Shown here one piece after another: positions 53,244 to 61,322 of a stretch of 64,000 nt of DNA. Made by a program: the position numbers and the translations under genes. Position 1 is the stretch's first letter. Every line of letters begins with the position of its first letter. The notes below the pieces were generated by a model. It did not search any database. It saw nothing but the letters and a program-made list of their open reading frames with translations, and had not been told where the DNA came from. The stretch is from Prolixibacteraceae bacterium (lineage in GTDB: Bacteria > Bacteroidota > Bacteroidia > Bacteroidales > Prolixibacteraceae), in NCBI GenBank assembly GCA_023229575.1, contig JALNYZ010000019.1:9801-73800 (forward strand), given 5' to 3'.

Positions 53244-54336
53244 GGCAGGAAATACAAAAATAGAGAATCACAGCAGTTTTGATGCCGGGCAGGCCGAAGA
53301 AAAATTTATGGTCCGCGCCATTGAGCTGGCCAAGCTTGGCATGGGACAGGTGGCGCCCAATCCGATGGTAGGCTGTGTGATCGTGCACAATGGTCTGGTC
53401 ATTGGCGAAGGATATCACCATAAGTATGGCGAAGCACACGCCGAAGTGAATGCCATCAACTCCGTAAAAGAGCAAAGTCTGTTAGCCCATGCGACGATGT
53501 ACGTGACGCTGGAACCCTGTTCTCATTTCGGCAAAACTCCACCCTGCGCGGATTTAGTGGTCAAAATGAAAATACCCAAAGTAGTGGTTGGCTCTGTTGA
53601 TCCCAACGAAAAGGTAGCCGGAAGGGGACTGGAGCGTTTGCAATCTGCCGGATGCCACGTGGAGGTGGGCATGCTGGAAGAGGAGTGCAACAGGATGAAC
53701 CGCCGGTTTCGAACCTTTCACCAAAAGAAGAGGCCCTACATCATTCTCAAATGGGCACAGACGGAGGATGGGTTCATCGACAAGTCGCGCGATGAAGTTG
53801 ATTTTGGTCAGCCAACCTGGATTACCAACACCCTTTCCAGGATAGCCGTCCACAAGATGCGGTCGGACGAGGCGGCCATCCTGGTAGGTACCAATACAAT
53901 TGTGAAGGACAATCCTTCTCTTACCGTACGGGAGTGGAGTGGCAATCATCCATTGCGGATGGCGCTCGACAGAAAAGGAATTTTGCCGGTAACATCTGCC
54001 ATGCTGGATCAATCTACTGAGACCTTGCTCTTTACCGAAAAGGAGATGAAATCAAAACCAAATCTGGAATACATCAGAATCAAATTCAACAAAGACATGT
54101 TGAGTACGATCAATACCGTTCTTCTGGAAAGAGGGATTCAGTCACTGCTGATAGAAGGAGGAAAATCCCTGCTGGAATCCTACATGCGCGAAGGATTGTG
54201 GGATGAGGCTAGGGTTTACATCGGGAATGCCCGTTTTGGCTCAGGCATCAAAGCCCCCGAAACGGATTGGGTCCTGGACAGGGAAGAGAAGCTGGATGAT
54301 AGTTTGATGAGGATATATTATCGCAAAGTGGTTTGA
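53242..54336 (+). CDS. ribD: Bifunctional riboflavin biosynthesis deaminase/reductase RibD
   Basis: It carries out deamination and reduction of the pyrimidine intermediate in riboflavin synthesis. In the 364-residue protein the deaminase domain has VAPNPMVGCVIV, the zinc-binding HAEVNAI and EPCSHFGKTPPCADL. The reductase domain (from about 160) has RPYIILKWAQTEDGFID, DEAAILVGTNTIVKDNPSLTVR and LLIEGGKSLLESY. The ATG at 53242 overlaps the prmC start; the next in-frame ATG (53308, MVRAIELAKLG) is possible. No other rib gene is adjacent. Confidence 0.95.
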   Translation: MAGNTKIENHSSFDAGQAEEKFMVRAIELAKLGMGQVAPNPMVGCVIVHNGLVIGEGYHHKYGEAHAEVNAINSVKEQSLLAHATMYVTLEPCSHFGKTPPCADLVVKMKIPKVVVGSVDPNEKVAGRGLERLQSAGCHVEVGMLEEECNRMNRRFRTFHQKKRPYIILKWAQTEDGFIDKSRDEVDFGQPTWITNTLSRIAVHKMRSDEAAILVGTNTIVKDNPSLTVREWSGNHPLRMALDRKGILPVTSAMLDQSTETLLFTEKEMKSKPNLEYIRIKFNKDMLSTINTVLLERGIQSLLIEGGKSLLESYMREGLWDEARVYIGNARFGSGIKAPETDWVLDREEKLDDSLMRIYYRKVV

Positions 54337-54359
54337 AGGGTTTATGATGTTTGAAAAGT

Positions 54360-54455
54360 TTAAAGGCGATAACAATTGAAGAAAATAAAATTGGGATAAC
54401 TCTTTTGAATTAATGCTGATACCAGGACATTGGTGTCAATGATTAACTTTTGCAT
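54360..54455 (-). pseudogene. Truncated PIN-domain toxin remnant
   Basis: A 31-residue frame starting MQKLIIDTNVLVSALIQKSY matches the first strand and helix of PIN-family toxins, including the first catalytic Asp (residue 7) in IDTNVLVSAL. A stop after 31 codons removes the other acidic residues, where a full PIN toxin has about 130-150 residues. Its ATG overlaps the end of the upstream antitoxin-like gene, the usual coupling in toxin-antitoxin pairs. The rest has apparently been deleted; ribD ends just beyond. Confidence 0.75.
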
Positions 54456-54663
54456 TTCTAACGGCTTTTACCTCATCCGCGATTTCATCCATTGTTATTT
54501 GGGAGAGCTTGTACTTTTCCGCCAATTTTACGCAATTGTCAAGTGCCTGTTGCGTAACCCTTTTATTAACAATACGAACCAATTCATTAAAGGACAAGTT
54601 GTCTTTGCTGATCCCGAATTGATTGTATTCTGAATCCGATATGGAAATACTTATCGTTCTCAT
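54436..54663 (-). CDS. Antitoxin-like small protein, orphaned
   Basis: A 75-residue protein from the ATG at 54663. The N-terminal strand MRTISISISDSEYNQFGI and the following helices (FNELVRIVNKRVTQQALDNCVKLAEKYKL, then MDEIADEVKAVRNAK) resemble antitoxins that pair with PIN-family toxins. The truncated PIN frame starts inside its last codons. I infer a former type II toxin-antitoxin pair in which only the antitoxin survives. The antitoxin family cannot be assigned firmly. Confidence 0.7.
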   Translation of the reverse strand: MRTISISISDSEYNQFGISKDNLSFNELVRIVNKRVTQQALDNCVKLAEKYKLSQITMDEIADEVKAVRNAKVNH

Positions 54664-54998
54664 GATCTTTGTTTTAAACAAAGATAAACTTTTGTGACCA
54701 GAATGTCAAATAGGTCGACTGAAATGAATTTCATGGATGCTATTTATTTAACCCGGAATCGTGATATTCAACCAACATGAAAGAGTTTAATGCATTATTT
54801 AGCTTTGTGTTACGCCTCTATAGAATCTCGCACCTTCCATCCGAAACAATAGAATCTCTTTTCGCACCAGACTACCGCGGATAGTGATCCCTCATCATCC
54901 CCTTACCCCATCTCCCAATCCCCCAGTCCTTCTTCTTTTTGATCCATATTGCAACTTATTTCTCAATCATGATCTCCCCTTTTTTGTATATTTGGCCA
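54664..54998. other. Intergenic region upstream of the UroD-like gene
   Basis: It contains no recognisable gene. A CCCATCTCCCAATCCCCC-like word cluster lies near 54907-54925. TATATTTG at 54987-54994 resembles a -7 box but lies only 4 bases before the next ATG, so its role is doubtful. Confidence 0.4.
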
Positions 54999-56063
54999 AT
55001 GGAAGAAAAAATTAAATTGCACAAGAAATTTTGGCAGGGCGAGGGACCAAGCCTCCTGTTGATACCTCCTTCCAGGGCTAATCTGTATGATACTAACAAC
55101 TATCATATCAGGTTCTATGATCCCAAGGACATGTGGGAGGCAGAACTAAAAAGGGCGCAGGCTGTTATTGGATGGCCTACGGATGGAATCCCCACCGTTC
55201 GTCCCAATTTAGGGGTGATAACACTTCCCGCCATGGCCGGACAGGGTTTCCAGACTCCCGAGAATTCGATGCCCTGGCCCGGAGATCCTCTGACAATTGA
55301 CATGATTCGTGCGATCGGCGAATCCAGCCTGGAGCATTCCAAAGTTTTCAGTTTGGCAGCTGATTTTTACGGCTTATATCATCAATATCATTCGCCGGAG
55401 ATTGCCGCATATCTACCTGATACGCAGGGAGTTTTTGATATCGCCCATCTACTTTACGGAGATGAGATATTCTATTCCATTTTTGATTCAGAACCAGGAA
55501 GTTTTATGTCGGAATTAATGGAGATAAGTTTGTCCATCTATCTGAAAGGAACAGAAATCCTTAAGTCCGCCATGCAGGAATATCCGCAAACAATGATCCA
55601 TGGCCATGGGACCGAACAAGGGGTCTATTTTCCTGTGGGTGGTGTCAGGGTTTCGGAAGACACTGCGACCCTATTGTCCCCCGAGATGATTGAAGAAATT
55701 ATTCTTCCATATATAAAGAGAAGTACCCAACCATTCGGAGGTGGATTCCTCCATTTCTGTGGCGAACACCCTACCATTTTTGATCAGTTTACATCATTGA
55801 CTGAAATTAAAGCCATTGACCTTGGCAACCCTGAAAAATACAATACAAAAAAATTGATGGAGCGTTGTGCTGAAACAGAAACTGTTCTTTACAGCCGAAT
55901 CGCAGCAGAAGCCGGCGAAGAGTGGCAAAAATACATTGACAGGATTGGGTCTTTGGTCAAAGAAACCGGGGCAAGGGTGATTTTACGCCCATTGGTTTTC
56001 CCTGACTCGAAGCAGGAGTGCCAGGAAATGCTTGACTGCTGGCATGAGTTAACCTCTATTTAA
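54999..56063 (+). CDS. Uroporphyrinogen decarboxylase/MtaA-like methyltransferase family protein
   Basis: A 354-residue TIM-barrel protein of the UroD superfamily. GVYFPVGGVRVSEDTATLLSPEMIEEIILPYI and the LHFCGE segment are visible. The HxC motif in LHFCGE matches the zinc-binding residues of corrinoid methyltransferases (MtaA, MtbA, CmuA). The family arginines of true UroD at the N terminus are not evident. It is more likely a methyltransferase or an unknown relative than the haem enzyme. No corrinoid protein or MttB-like gene is adjacent. The start at 54999 avoids an improbable upstream TTG extension. Confidence 0.75.
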   Translation: MEEKIKLHKKFWQGEGPSLLLIPPSRANLYDTNNYHIRFYDPKDMWEAELKRAQAVIGWPTDGIPTVRPNLGVITLPAMAGQGFQTPENSMPWPGDPLTIDMIRAIGESSLEHSKVFSLAADFYGLYHQYHSPEIAAYLPDTQGVFDIAHLLYGDEIFYSIFDSEPGSFMSELMEISLSIYLKGTEILKSAMQEYPQTMIHGHGTEQGVYFPVGGVRVSEDTATLLSPEMIEEIILPYIKRSTQPFGGGFLHFCGEHPTIFDQFTSLTEIKAIDLGNPEKYNTKKLMERCAETETVLYSRIAAEAGEEWQKYIDRIGSLVKETGARVILRPLVFPDSKQECQEMLDCWHELTSI

Positions 56064-56278
56064 GTTCTATATGCTTCCGTCGATGTTGGTCTCTTCGTCC
56101 CTCCGTCATTTCCGTCTCTCCGTCTCACAATCCCCCTTCGACCCTTCGACAAGCTCAGGGCAGTGCAGCTCAGGGACCGGTTTGTCCGCACGAAATTTGA
56201 AGGCCCTTCGACAGGCTCAGGGAGCATTTGGTCTCACTCATCCCCTTCGTCCCAGTCTTCCTAGTCTCCCCTTCTTTT
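56064..56278. repeat. REP-like repeat cluster between the UroD-like gene and the Fe-S gene
   Basis: CCCTTCGACAAGCTCAGGG (56142-56160) and CCCTTCGACAGGCTCAGGG (56204-56222) are two copies of the palindromic element seen in opposite orientation at 21357 and 35028. They are flanked by CGTCTCTCCGTC words (near 56090-56128) and CCAGTCTTCCTAGTCTCCCC (56252-56271). The open frames here are repeat-derived and not genes. Confidence 0.75.
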
Positions 56279-57907
56279 TCAGAAGGGAAACTCCCCCTCT
56301 TTCAGCGCATTCTTCGCCTTCTCGGTTTTGGGTTTTTCTGCCGCAAGATGGATAGGATTACCATTCACATAAATGGCTTTGAACGGGGTAGTCGGGCAGG
56401 CATACTCGCAGGCGCCACATCCAACGCAGATTTTCTGGTCTACTTCGGGAATAAAGAGTTTCCCGTAAGGAATCATGTGTACGGCCTTTGTCGGGCAGTG
56501 CTCGGAACATGCGCCGCAGTCGGTCTTTTCTACCTCAACGATGCAATTTTTTTTCTCAAAGTGCACCTGGCCAATCTGCAGCAAATGCTTGGCATCCATG
56601 GTAATGGGAACAATGGCGCCTGTTGGACAGACATCGCTGCACAGGGTACAGTCAAATTCACAGAGTCCCTTGTGGTAGTCCATGTGTGGTTGCATCATCC
56701 CAATCATCCCGTACTGGAGGAATGATGGTTGCAGTACTTTGGTCGGACAAGCCGAAACGCAAAGGGAACAGCCGGTACAAATTTTATTGAAACGTTCAAC
56801 AGAGCGGGATCCCGGGGGGGATACAGCTGAAGTTTTAACCTCAGGAACAGTGCTCTCACCTTTTGGTTTTGGTACGATCAGTTTGGGCTTTTTGTCTCCC
56901 GGGATCGAATCAGGGGCCTTGAATCCATAGAGGGCCGCAATACCCACGAGAGAAGTAACAAGAAATTTCCGTTTGGAGGAGTCGGGTGGTGATGCAACTT
57001 TCTTATGTGCAGCTTTTGGCCCGGTACCCTCAGCCATCACGAAAGGTTTCAAAGACTTGGGATTGTATGTCATTGCTTTGTCTGAACAGACCGTCAGACA
57101 GTTGAAACAGGCCACACAACGGCTGTAATCGATCGTTTGACTTTTCACCTCAATGCATTCCGCCTTGCATGCCCTTGCACAACGCCCGCAATGGGTGCAA
57201 TCCTGCTTGCTAATCTTGATTTTAAAGATGGCAAACCTGGAGATTAACCCCAAAAAGGTTCCTACCGGACAGATGGTGTTGCAATATAGCCGTCCCCGTG
57301 TAAAAGAAGTATAGCCAATCCCGGCAAGAAAAAGCGTAGTAATAATAAGGATTGCAGGATAGACAGCGATCATATCGTAACGATACAACCAGTTGTAAAC
57401 ATCGGCTTTCGCGAACCCTGCAGCCAGAATGTTGTTGAGAACTACGGCTACAGGTTTAAAAAGTGTTGTTGAAATCCTTCCAAAAAGGCTGTAGGGATCC
57501 AACAGCGTTACCATCGTAACACTGCCAAATAAGAGCGGCGAAATAACGATTGTCAAAAGGATATATCGGCCTATTGTCCAGGCTTTGTGGTATTTGTACC
57601 TTCTTTTTTTCTTCGATTTCCCCGAAATCCAGGAAATGACATCCTGCAAAATACCCAACGGGCAAAGTACGGAACAATAAACCCTGCCAAAAAAGAGGGT
57701 TAGAAGAAGTATGAAAGTGATACTCAATATTGCAACGCCAGGGACGAAGTAGGCTTTAAGCATCGCGGGAACGAACTGCAGTGAGACAGACCACAGGTAG
57801 AATTCTTTGGAAAAACTCTTCCTGAAATCAATAAAAAGCAAGGCCAGCAATACCAGAAAGAAGATGGCGAGAACAACCCTCAACTTTTTCAGAAAACTAA
57901 AATTCAT
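56279..57907 (-). CDS. Membrane polyferredoxin, NapH-like part fused to a NapG-like part
   Basis: A 542-residue protein with five or so membrane helices in the first 215 residues, including YCSVLCPLGI and YCNTICPVGTF loops as in NapH. Two 4Fe-4S motifs (CTHCGRCARACKAEC, CVACFNCLTVC) follow. Next is a KRKFLVTSLVGIAALYG segment that resembles a buried twin-arginine or membrane signal. Four more Cys clusters (CTGCSLCVSACP, CTLCSDVCP, CGACSEHCP, CVGCGACEYACP) resemble NapG-type ferredoxins. It should carry electrons across or along the membrane. Its ATG overlaps the stop of the DUF362 gene (TAATG), so translation is coupled. Electron partners are unknown. Confidence 0.85.
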   Translation of the reverse strand: MNFSFLKKLRVVLAIFFLVLLALLFIDFRKSFSKEFYLWSVSLQFVPAMLKAYFVPGVAILSITFILLLTLFFGRVYCSVLCPLGILQDVISWISGKSKKKRRYKYHKAWTIGRYILLTIVISPLLFGSVTMVTLLDPYSLFGRISTTLFKPVAVVLNNILAAGFAKADVYNWLYRYDMIAVYPAILIITTLFLAGIGYTSFTRGRLYCNTICPVGTFLGLISRFAIFKIKISKQDCTHCGRCARACKAECIEVKSQTIDYSRCVACFNCLTVCSDKAMTYNPKSLKPFVMAEGTGPKAAHKKVASPPDSSKRKFLVTSLVGIAALYGFKAPDSIPGDKKPKLIVPKPKGESTVPEVKTSAVSPPGSRSVERFNKICTGCSLCVSACPTKVLQPSFLQYGMIGMMQPHMDYHKGLCEFDCTLCSDVCPTGAIVPITMDAKHLLQIGQVHFEKKNCIVEVEKTDCGACSEHCPTKAVHMIPYGKLFIPEVDQKICVGCGACEYACPTTPFKAIYVNGNPIHLAAEKPKTEKAKNALKEGEFPF

Positions 57908-58821
57908 TACAAATTGATGCGGTTGATGTTAATTTTGGAAAGATCCATAATGCCTAGACCGGCTGCACTGGCCATTTGAATGTGGTTGATATCCGCGGGA
58001 TCTTTGCCGAAAAATTTGGTCGCAGCTGAATCGGCCGCAACGATATCGCGGGAGAGAATGAGACTTTTCATGGTGATAACGTCATCCAGTGAAACACCCA
58101 TGGGACCGTTCTGCTTCAAGACATAATACGCATCCACAACATTGAGATGGGGTTTCTTGTAATGCAGGAAATCGGCAATGCACTGGTGAAGGTCGTTTTT
58201 ATGCCAAAATCCGCGGTCCCACACACATCCCATCATGTTCTTCATGCAAATGGAGATTTTGGAGGAACTGTGGTGTTTGAGTATAGGTACATTGATAAAG
58301 ACATCGCTGTTCATGATCAATTCATGAACTTTCATCTCTTTAAGTTTGGAACCGCCCGAAAAATTAACCTTTTGGTAGTATCTTTCACTATCGCCGGGAA
58401 CCATCTTGCCCCCCGCTGCAACGACGGCTGCCTCAATGCCTGAATTCTTGTAACATTTGGTCCACTCGTGACAGGTGTGGTCAAATACAAATACCTCTTT
58501 TGCACCTGCTTTTAAACACTGCTCAACAATCCGTTTTACCAAAACTGGATTCGTGTTGGCGCCGCGCTCAGGAACCCGGTCCCAGCCAATATTGGGTTTT
58601 ATCACCACCTTTTGCCCTGGTTTGACAAACTGGGACATACCGCCCAGCGCTTCTATCCCTTTGTCAAACATGACATCCGGTTCACCCCCGCGAACAGCGA
58701 TCAGATCATAAGGCAATGCTGCGTTACCTGCAATTAGGTTATCTATACCGCCAAAGGTTATCGCTGCACCGGTAGCCAGGCCTGCCCCAATGCCTGAAGT
58801 GATGAATTTCCTGCGTTCCAT
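57907..58821 (-). CDS. Tat-exported DUF362 protein
   Basis: A 304-residue protein starting MERRKFITSGIGAGLATG, a twin-arginine signal. DUF362 features follow: VKPGQKVVIKPNIGWD, EVFVFDHTCHEW, NVPILKHHSSSKISICMKNMMGCV, and AADSAATKFFG near the end. DUF362 proteins often accompany ferredoxins. Here the next gene is a polyferredoxin with a 1-base overlap, so the two probably work together in the envelope. The ATG at 58821 is used because a longer frame would overlap the upstream gene. The function of the family is not established. Confidence 0.85.
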   Translation of the reverse strand: MERRKFITSGIGAGLATGAAITFGGIDNLIAGNAALPYDLIAVRGGEPDVMFDKGIEALGGMSQFVKPGQKVVIKPNIGWDRVPERGANTNPVLVKRIVEQCLKAGAKEVFVFDHTCHEWTKCYKNSGIEAAVVAAGGKMVPGDSERYYQKVNFSGGSKLKEMKVHELIMNSDVFINVPILKHHSSSKISICMKNMMGCVWDRGFWHKNDLHQCIADFLHYKKPHLNVVDAYYVLKQNGPMGVSLDDVITMKSLILSRDIVAADSAATKFFGKDPADINHIQMASAAGLGIMDLSKININRINL

Positions 58822-58871
58822 GCTGTTTGAAATAAAAATTGGTACAATTTTTCGATCCAAATTTATAAAAA

Positions 58872-59798
58872 TTACAAACGATCTGAAACGATGCATGCCC
58901 TCCGCTCCTTTCTATGTCGGCCATCACGATTAAAAAGCGATATATTCAAAATATAGATCCCTGGCTGAACTTTCTGAAATTCACCATCTAAGCCATCCCA
59001 AACGACCTGGTCTGAAAGACCTGTGGTGACATTGTTGGCCAAATTCCGGACTACCCTACCGGCACAATTCAGAATCGTTATATTTAAAATCCAACCCAAA
59101 TCGTCCGTTTTCACTGATATTTTCAGTTGATCGTTAAGACCATCCCCGTTAGGAGTGAAAACGACAGGGTCAACGGAGACAATCCCAGGCGATTGGCCTG
59201 ACAGTTCGATTACCGAATTTTGGTATCCCGGAGTAGCGTAACCCGAACTTTTTGCTGCTGAATGCCAGTTTTCCTTCCGGGAAGCCTCTACGGCAAAACT
59301 GATCCGCTCGAGGGATATCCCTTCCACTTCCGAAATCAGTGGGTCGTGCATATCCTCATCATATTTCATCTCATCCAAAACGGACATATCTTTGTCCAGC
59401 AACACAACGCAACCGTTCTTGTCTGTCATTGTTGGGAATTTTTGAGTCTTCAGCAGGCACTCCCCGCACCTGGTCTTGTAAAAACGCCGAATCCCTTCCG
59501 GGGATGTAGTGACAGCAAGATAGGCGCCAGGATCCAAATATTGTTGGGATACAGACAATTGTGTAAGCTGTTTCAGTACGAGTGAAGCATCGCGTGTGGC
59601 CAGGAAAAGCCCTGAGATATCCACCGCATGGCTGCTGTTGTTGTAAATCTCAACAAAATCACAACCTTCGGGGAACGGATTGAAAAGCACTTCGCTGATC
59701 AACAATTCTGATTTTATCGGCCCCGTTTCACCGCATTTACTTTCGATTAAACCAAAAGAGAGGAATAAAAAAATAAAAATGTAAATAAATACTGCCAT
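58872..59798 (-). CDS. Lamin-tail-domain surface protein with FlgD-like C-terminal domain
   Basis: A 308-residue protein with a hydrophobic signal (about 1-20). A lamin tail domain (about 30-150) has ISEVLFNPFPEGCDFVEIYNNSSHAVDISG and YLAVTTSPEGI. A C-terminal beta domain has FTPNGDGLNDQLKI, VVWDGLDGEFQKVQPGIYIL, similar to FlgD/gliding-associated C-terminal modules. The PNGDG signature links it to T9SS-type surface proteins. It ends about 50 bases before the DUF362 gene on the same strand. The start at 59798 is ATG; a GTG at 59825 is possible. Confidence 0.8.
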   Translation of the reverse strand: MAVFIYIFIFLFLSFGLIESKCGETGPIKSELLISEVLFNPFPEGCDFVEIYNNSSHAVDISGLFLATRDASLVLKQLTQLSVSQQYLDPGAYLAVTTSPEGIRRFYKTRCGECLLKTQKFPTMTDKNGCVVLLDKDMSVLDEMKYDEDMHDPLISEVEGISLERISFAVEASRKENWHSAAKSSGYATPGYQNSVIELSGQSPGIVSVDPVVFTPNGDGLNDQLKISVKTDDLGWILNITILNCAGRVVRNLANNVTTGLSDQVVWDGLDGEFQKVQPGIYILNISLFNRDGRHRKERRACIVSDRL

Positions 59799-60148
59799 TT
59801 TTTGGAAAATAATAAGAATAATCACTAATTTTGAACCCGCAGGGTTACAATTTGTTTTTTTATTCAGGGTTTTCCCTATACAAGTTAACCTATTTCAGGA
59901 TCAAAAACGAAGAAAACCGGAGGAATGATATAGAAAATTCTTTGTGTATCCTTTGTGTTTTACTTAGTGACCTTTGTGGTAAAGTTTTAATTTTCACCAC
60001 AAAGGTCACTAAGGATGACACTAAGGACACGAAAGTAAATGAGGATCAATGTACTTTACAAATCGACCTTGAACCAGAAATATTTGAAGAGACATTCATT
60101 CTTCTTTTTTTATATCAATAAATTATAGTCATATAAAATAATTAAGTC
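59799..60148. repeat. Intergenic region with a CTTAGTGACCTTTGTGGT inverted repeat
   Basis: Between 59963 and 60022 the words CTTAGTGACCTTTGTGG and CCACAAAGGTCACTAAG form a near-perfect inverted repeat around about 20 bases. Outer words CTTTGTGT and GACACTAAGGACAC extend it. A related CTTAGTGGCTC/GAGCCTAAG pair lies at 29050-29070. The plus-strand open frame here (59831-60121) is built from the repeat and is not a gene. The asd promoter should lie at the right end. Confidence 0.75.
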
Positions 60149-61159
60149 ATGAGAGTAGCAATCGTCGGAACCAGTGGCGCGGTAGGCCAGGAGTTTTTAA
60201 GGGTATTGGCAGAACGTAATTTTCCTTTGGATGAACTGGTACTTTTCGGATCATCCCGAAGCAGTGGAACAACTTATGAGTTCAAGGGTAAGAAACTTAC
60301 GGTAAAGGAATTACAGCACAACGACGATTTTAGGGGAATCGATATTGCCCTGGTATCGGCCGGGGCGGGTATCTCCAAAGATTTTGCCGATACCATCACC
60401 AAGTTTGGCGCCGTCATGATTGATAACTCGAGCGCCTTCAGAATGGAAACGGATATTCCGTTGGTGGTTCCCGAGGTCAACGCCGCTGATGCTAAAAACA
60501 TGCCGCGCCGCATCATCGCCAACCCTAATTGTACAACAATTCAGATGGTGGTAGCATTGAAACCTATTGAAGAACTCTCCCACATAAAAAAGGTTCACAT
60601 CTCCACATACCAAAGCGCCAGCGGTGCCGGCGCCTCCGGCATGGATGAGCTTCAGGCTCAAACTGTACAGGTGGCCAACAACGAAGAGCCTACCGTGAAG
60701 AAATTTGCCTTCCAGATCGTGCAAAACCTCATTCCACATATCGATGTCTTCCTCGACAACGATTACACCAAAGAGGAGATGAAAATGTTCCACGAAACGC
60801 GCAAAATCATGCACTCCGACATCCTGGTAAGTGCGACAGCGGTTCGTGTTCCTGTTATGCGTGCCCACTCCGAAGCTATCTGGGTTGAGACAGAGAAAGA
60901 GATTTCCGTTGAACAAGCCCGTGCTGCTTTTGAAAAAGCCGACGGAGTGATCGTGATTGACAATCCCTCTGAAAAACAATATCCGATGCCACTCTACCTT
61001 GCCGGCCGCGATGAGGTATTTGTCGGAAGAATCCGCAAAGACCTTACTACTCCCAATGGACTGGCCTTCTGGACCGTCTCCGATCAAATCAAAAAAGGAG
61101 CAGCTTTGAATGCTGTTCAGATTGCTGAATACCTGGTAAAAGAGGGGGTAGTTAAATAA
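60149..61159 (+). CDS. asd: Aspartate-semialdehyde dehydrogenase
   Basis: It makes aspartate semialdehyde for lysine, threonine, methionine and diaminopimelate synthesis. The 336-residue protein has the NADP site VAIVGTSGAVGQEFLRVL at the N terminus, the RSSG motif (SSRSSGT) and the catalytic Cys in IANPNCTTIQMV. The YQSASGAGASGMDEL loop and the HSEAIWVE segment follow. It ends with an intrinsic terminator at 61229-61263. Confidence 0.96.
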   Translation: MRVAIVGTSGAVGQEFLRVLAERNFPLDELVLFGSSRSSGTTYEFKGKKLTVKELQHNDDFRGIDIALVSAGAGISKDFADTITKFGAVMIDNSSAFRMETDIPLVVPEVNAADAKNMPRRIIANPNCTTIQMVVALKPIEELSHIKKVHISTYQSASGAGASGMDELQAQTVQVANNEEPTVKKFAFQIVQNLIPHIDVFLDNDYTKEEMKMFHETRKIMHSDILVSATAVRVPVMRAHSEAIWVETEKEISVEQARAAFEKADGVIVIDNPSEKQYPMPLYLAGRDEVFVGRIRKDLTTPNGLAFWTVSDQIKKGAALNAVQIAEYLVKEGVVK

Positions 61160-61228
61160 TTGACAATTGACAATTGATAATTAATTTGAATTTGAATTCG
61201 CTGCATAATTGAGCAGATATATTGAAAT

Positions 61229-61263
61229 AAGGCGTTAAGTTTTTGAAATTTAACGCTTTTTTA
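61229..61263 (+). terminator. Intrinsic terminator after asd
   Basis: GCGTTAA (61232-61238) pairs with TTAACGC (61250-61256), extended by A-T pairs, and is followed by six T residues. A tandem TGACAATTGACAATTGATAATT word precedes it at about 61160-61182. Confidence 0.85.
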
Positions 61264-61322
61264 TTTGTGTACATTTGTGTAATCTGTGGTGGAGGCGGGG
61301 TTAATTTTCCCAGAATCCGTGG

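Noticed and set aside
53100..53300. FMN riboswitch upstream of ribD
   Set aside because: The upstream sequence is the coding region of prmC and no RFN-type motif was seen.
56071..56355. Plus-strand frame over the REP-like cluster
   Set aside because: Its residues are translations of the CCCTTCGAC and TCTCCGTC words.
59831..60121. Plus-strand frame of 96 codons upstream of asd
   Set aside because: It runs through the inverted repeat words and has no family features or start context.
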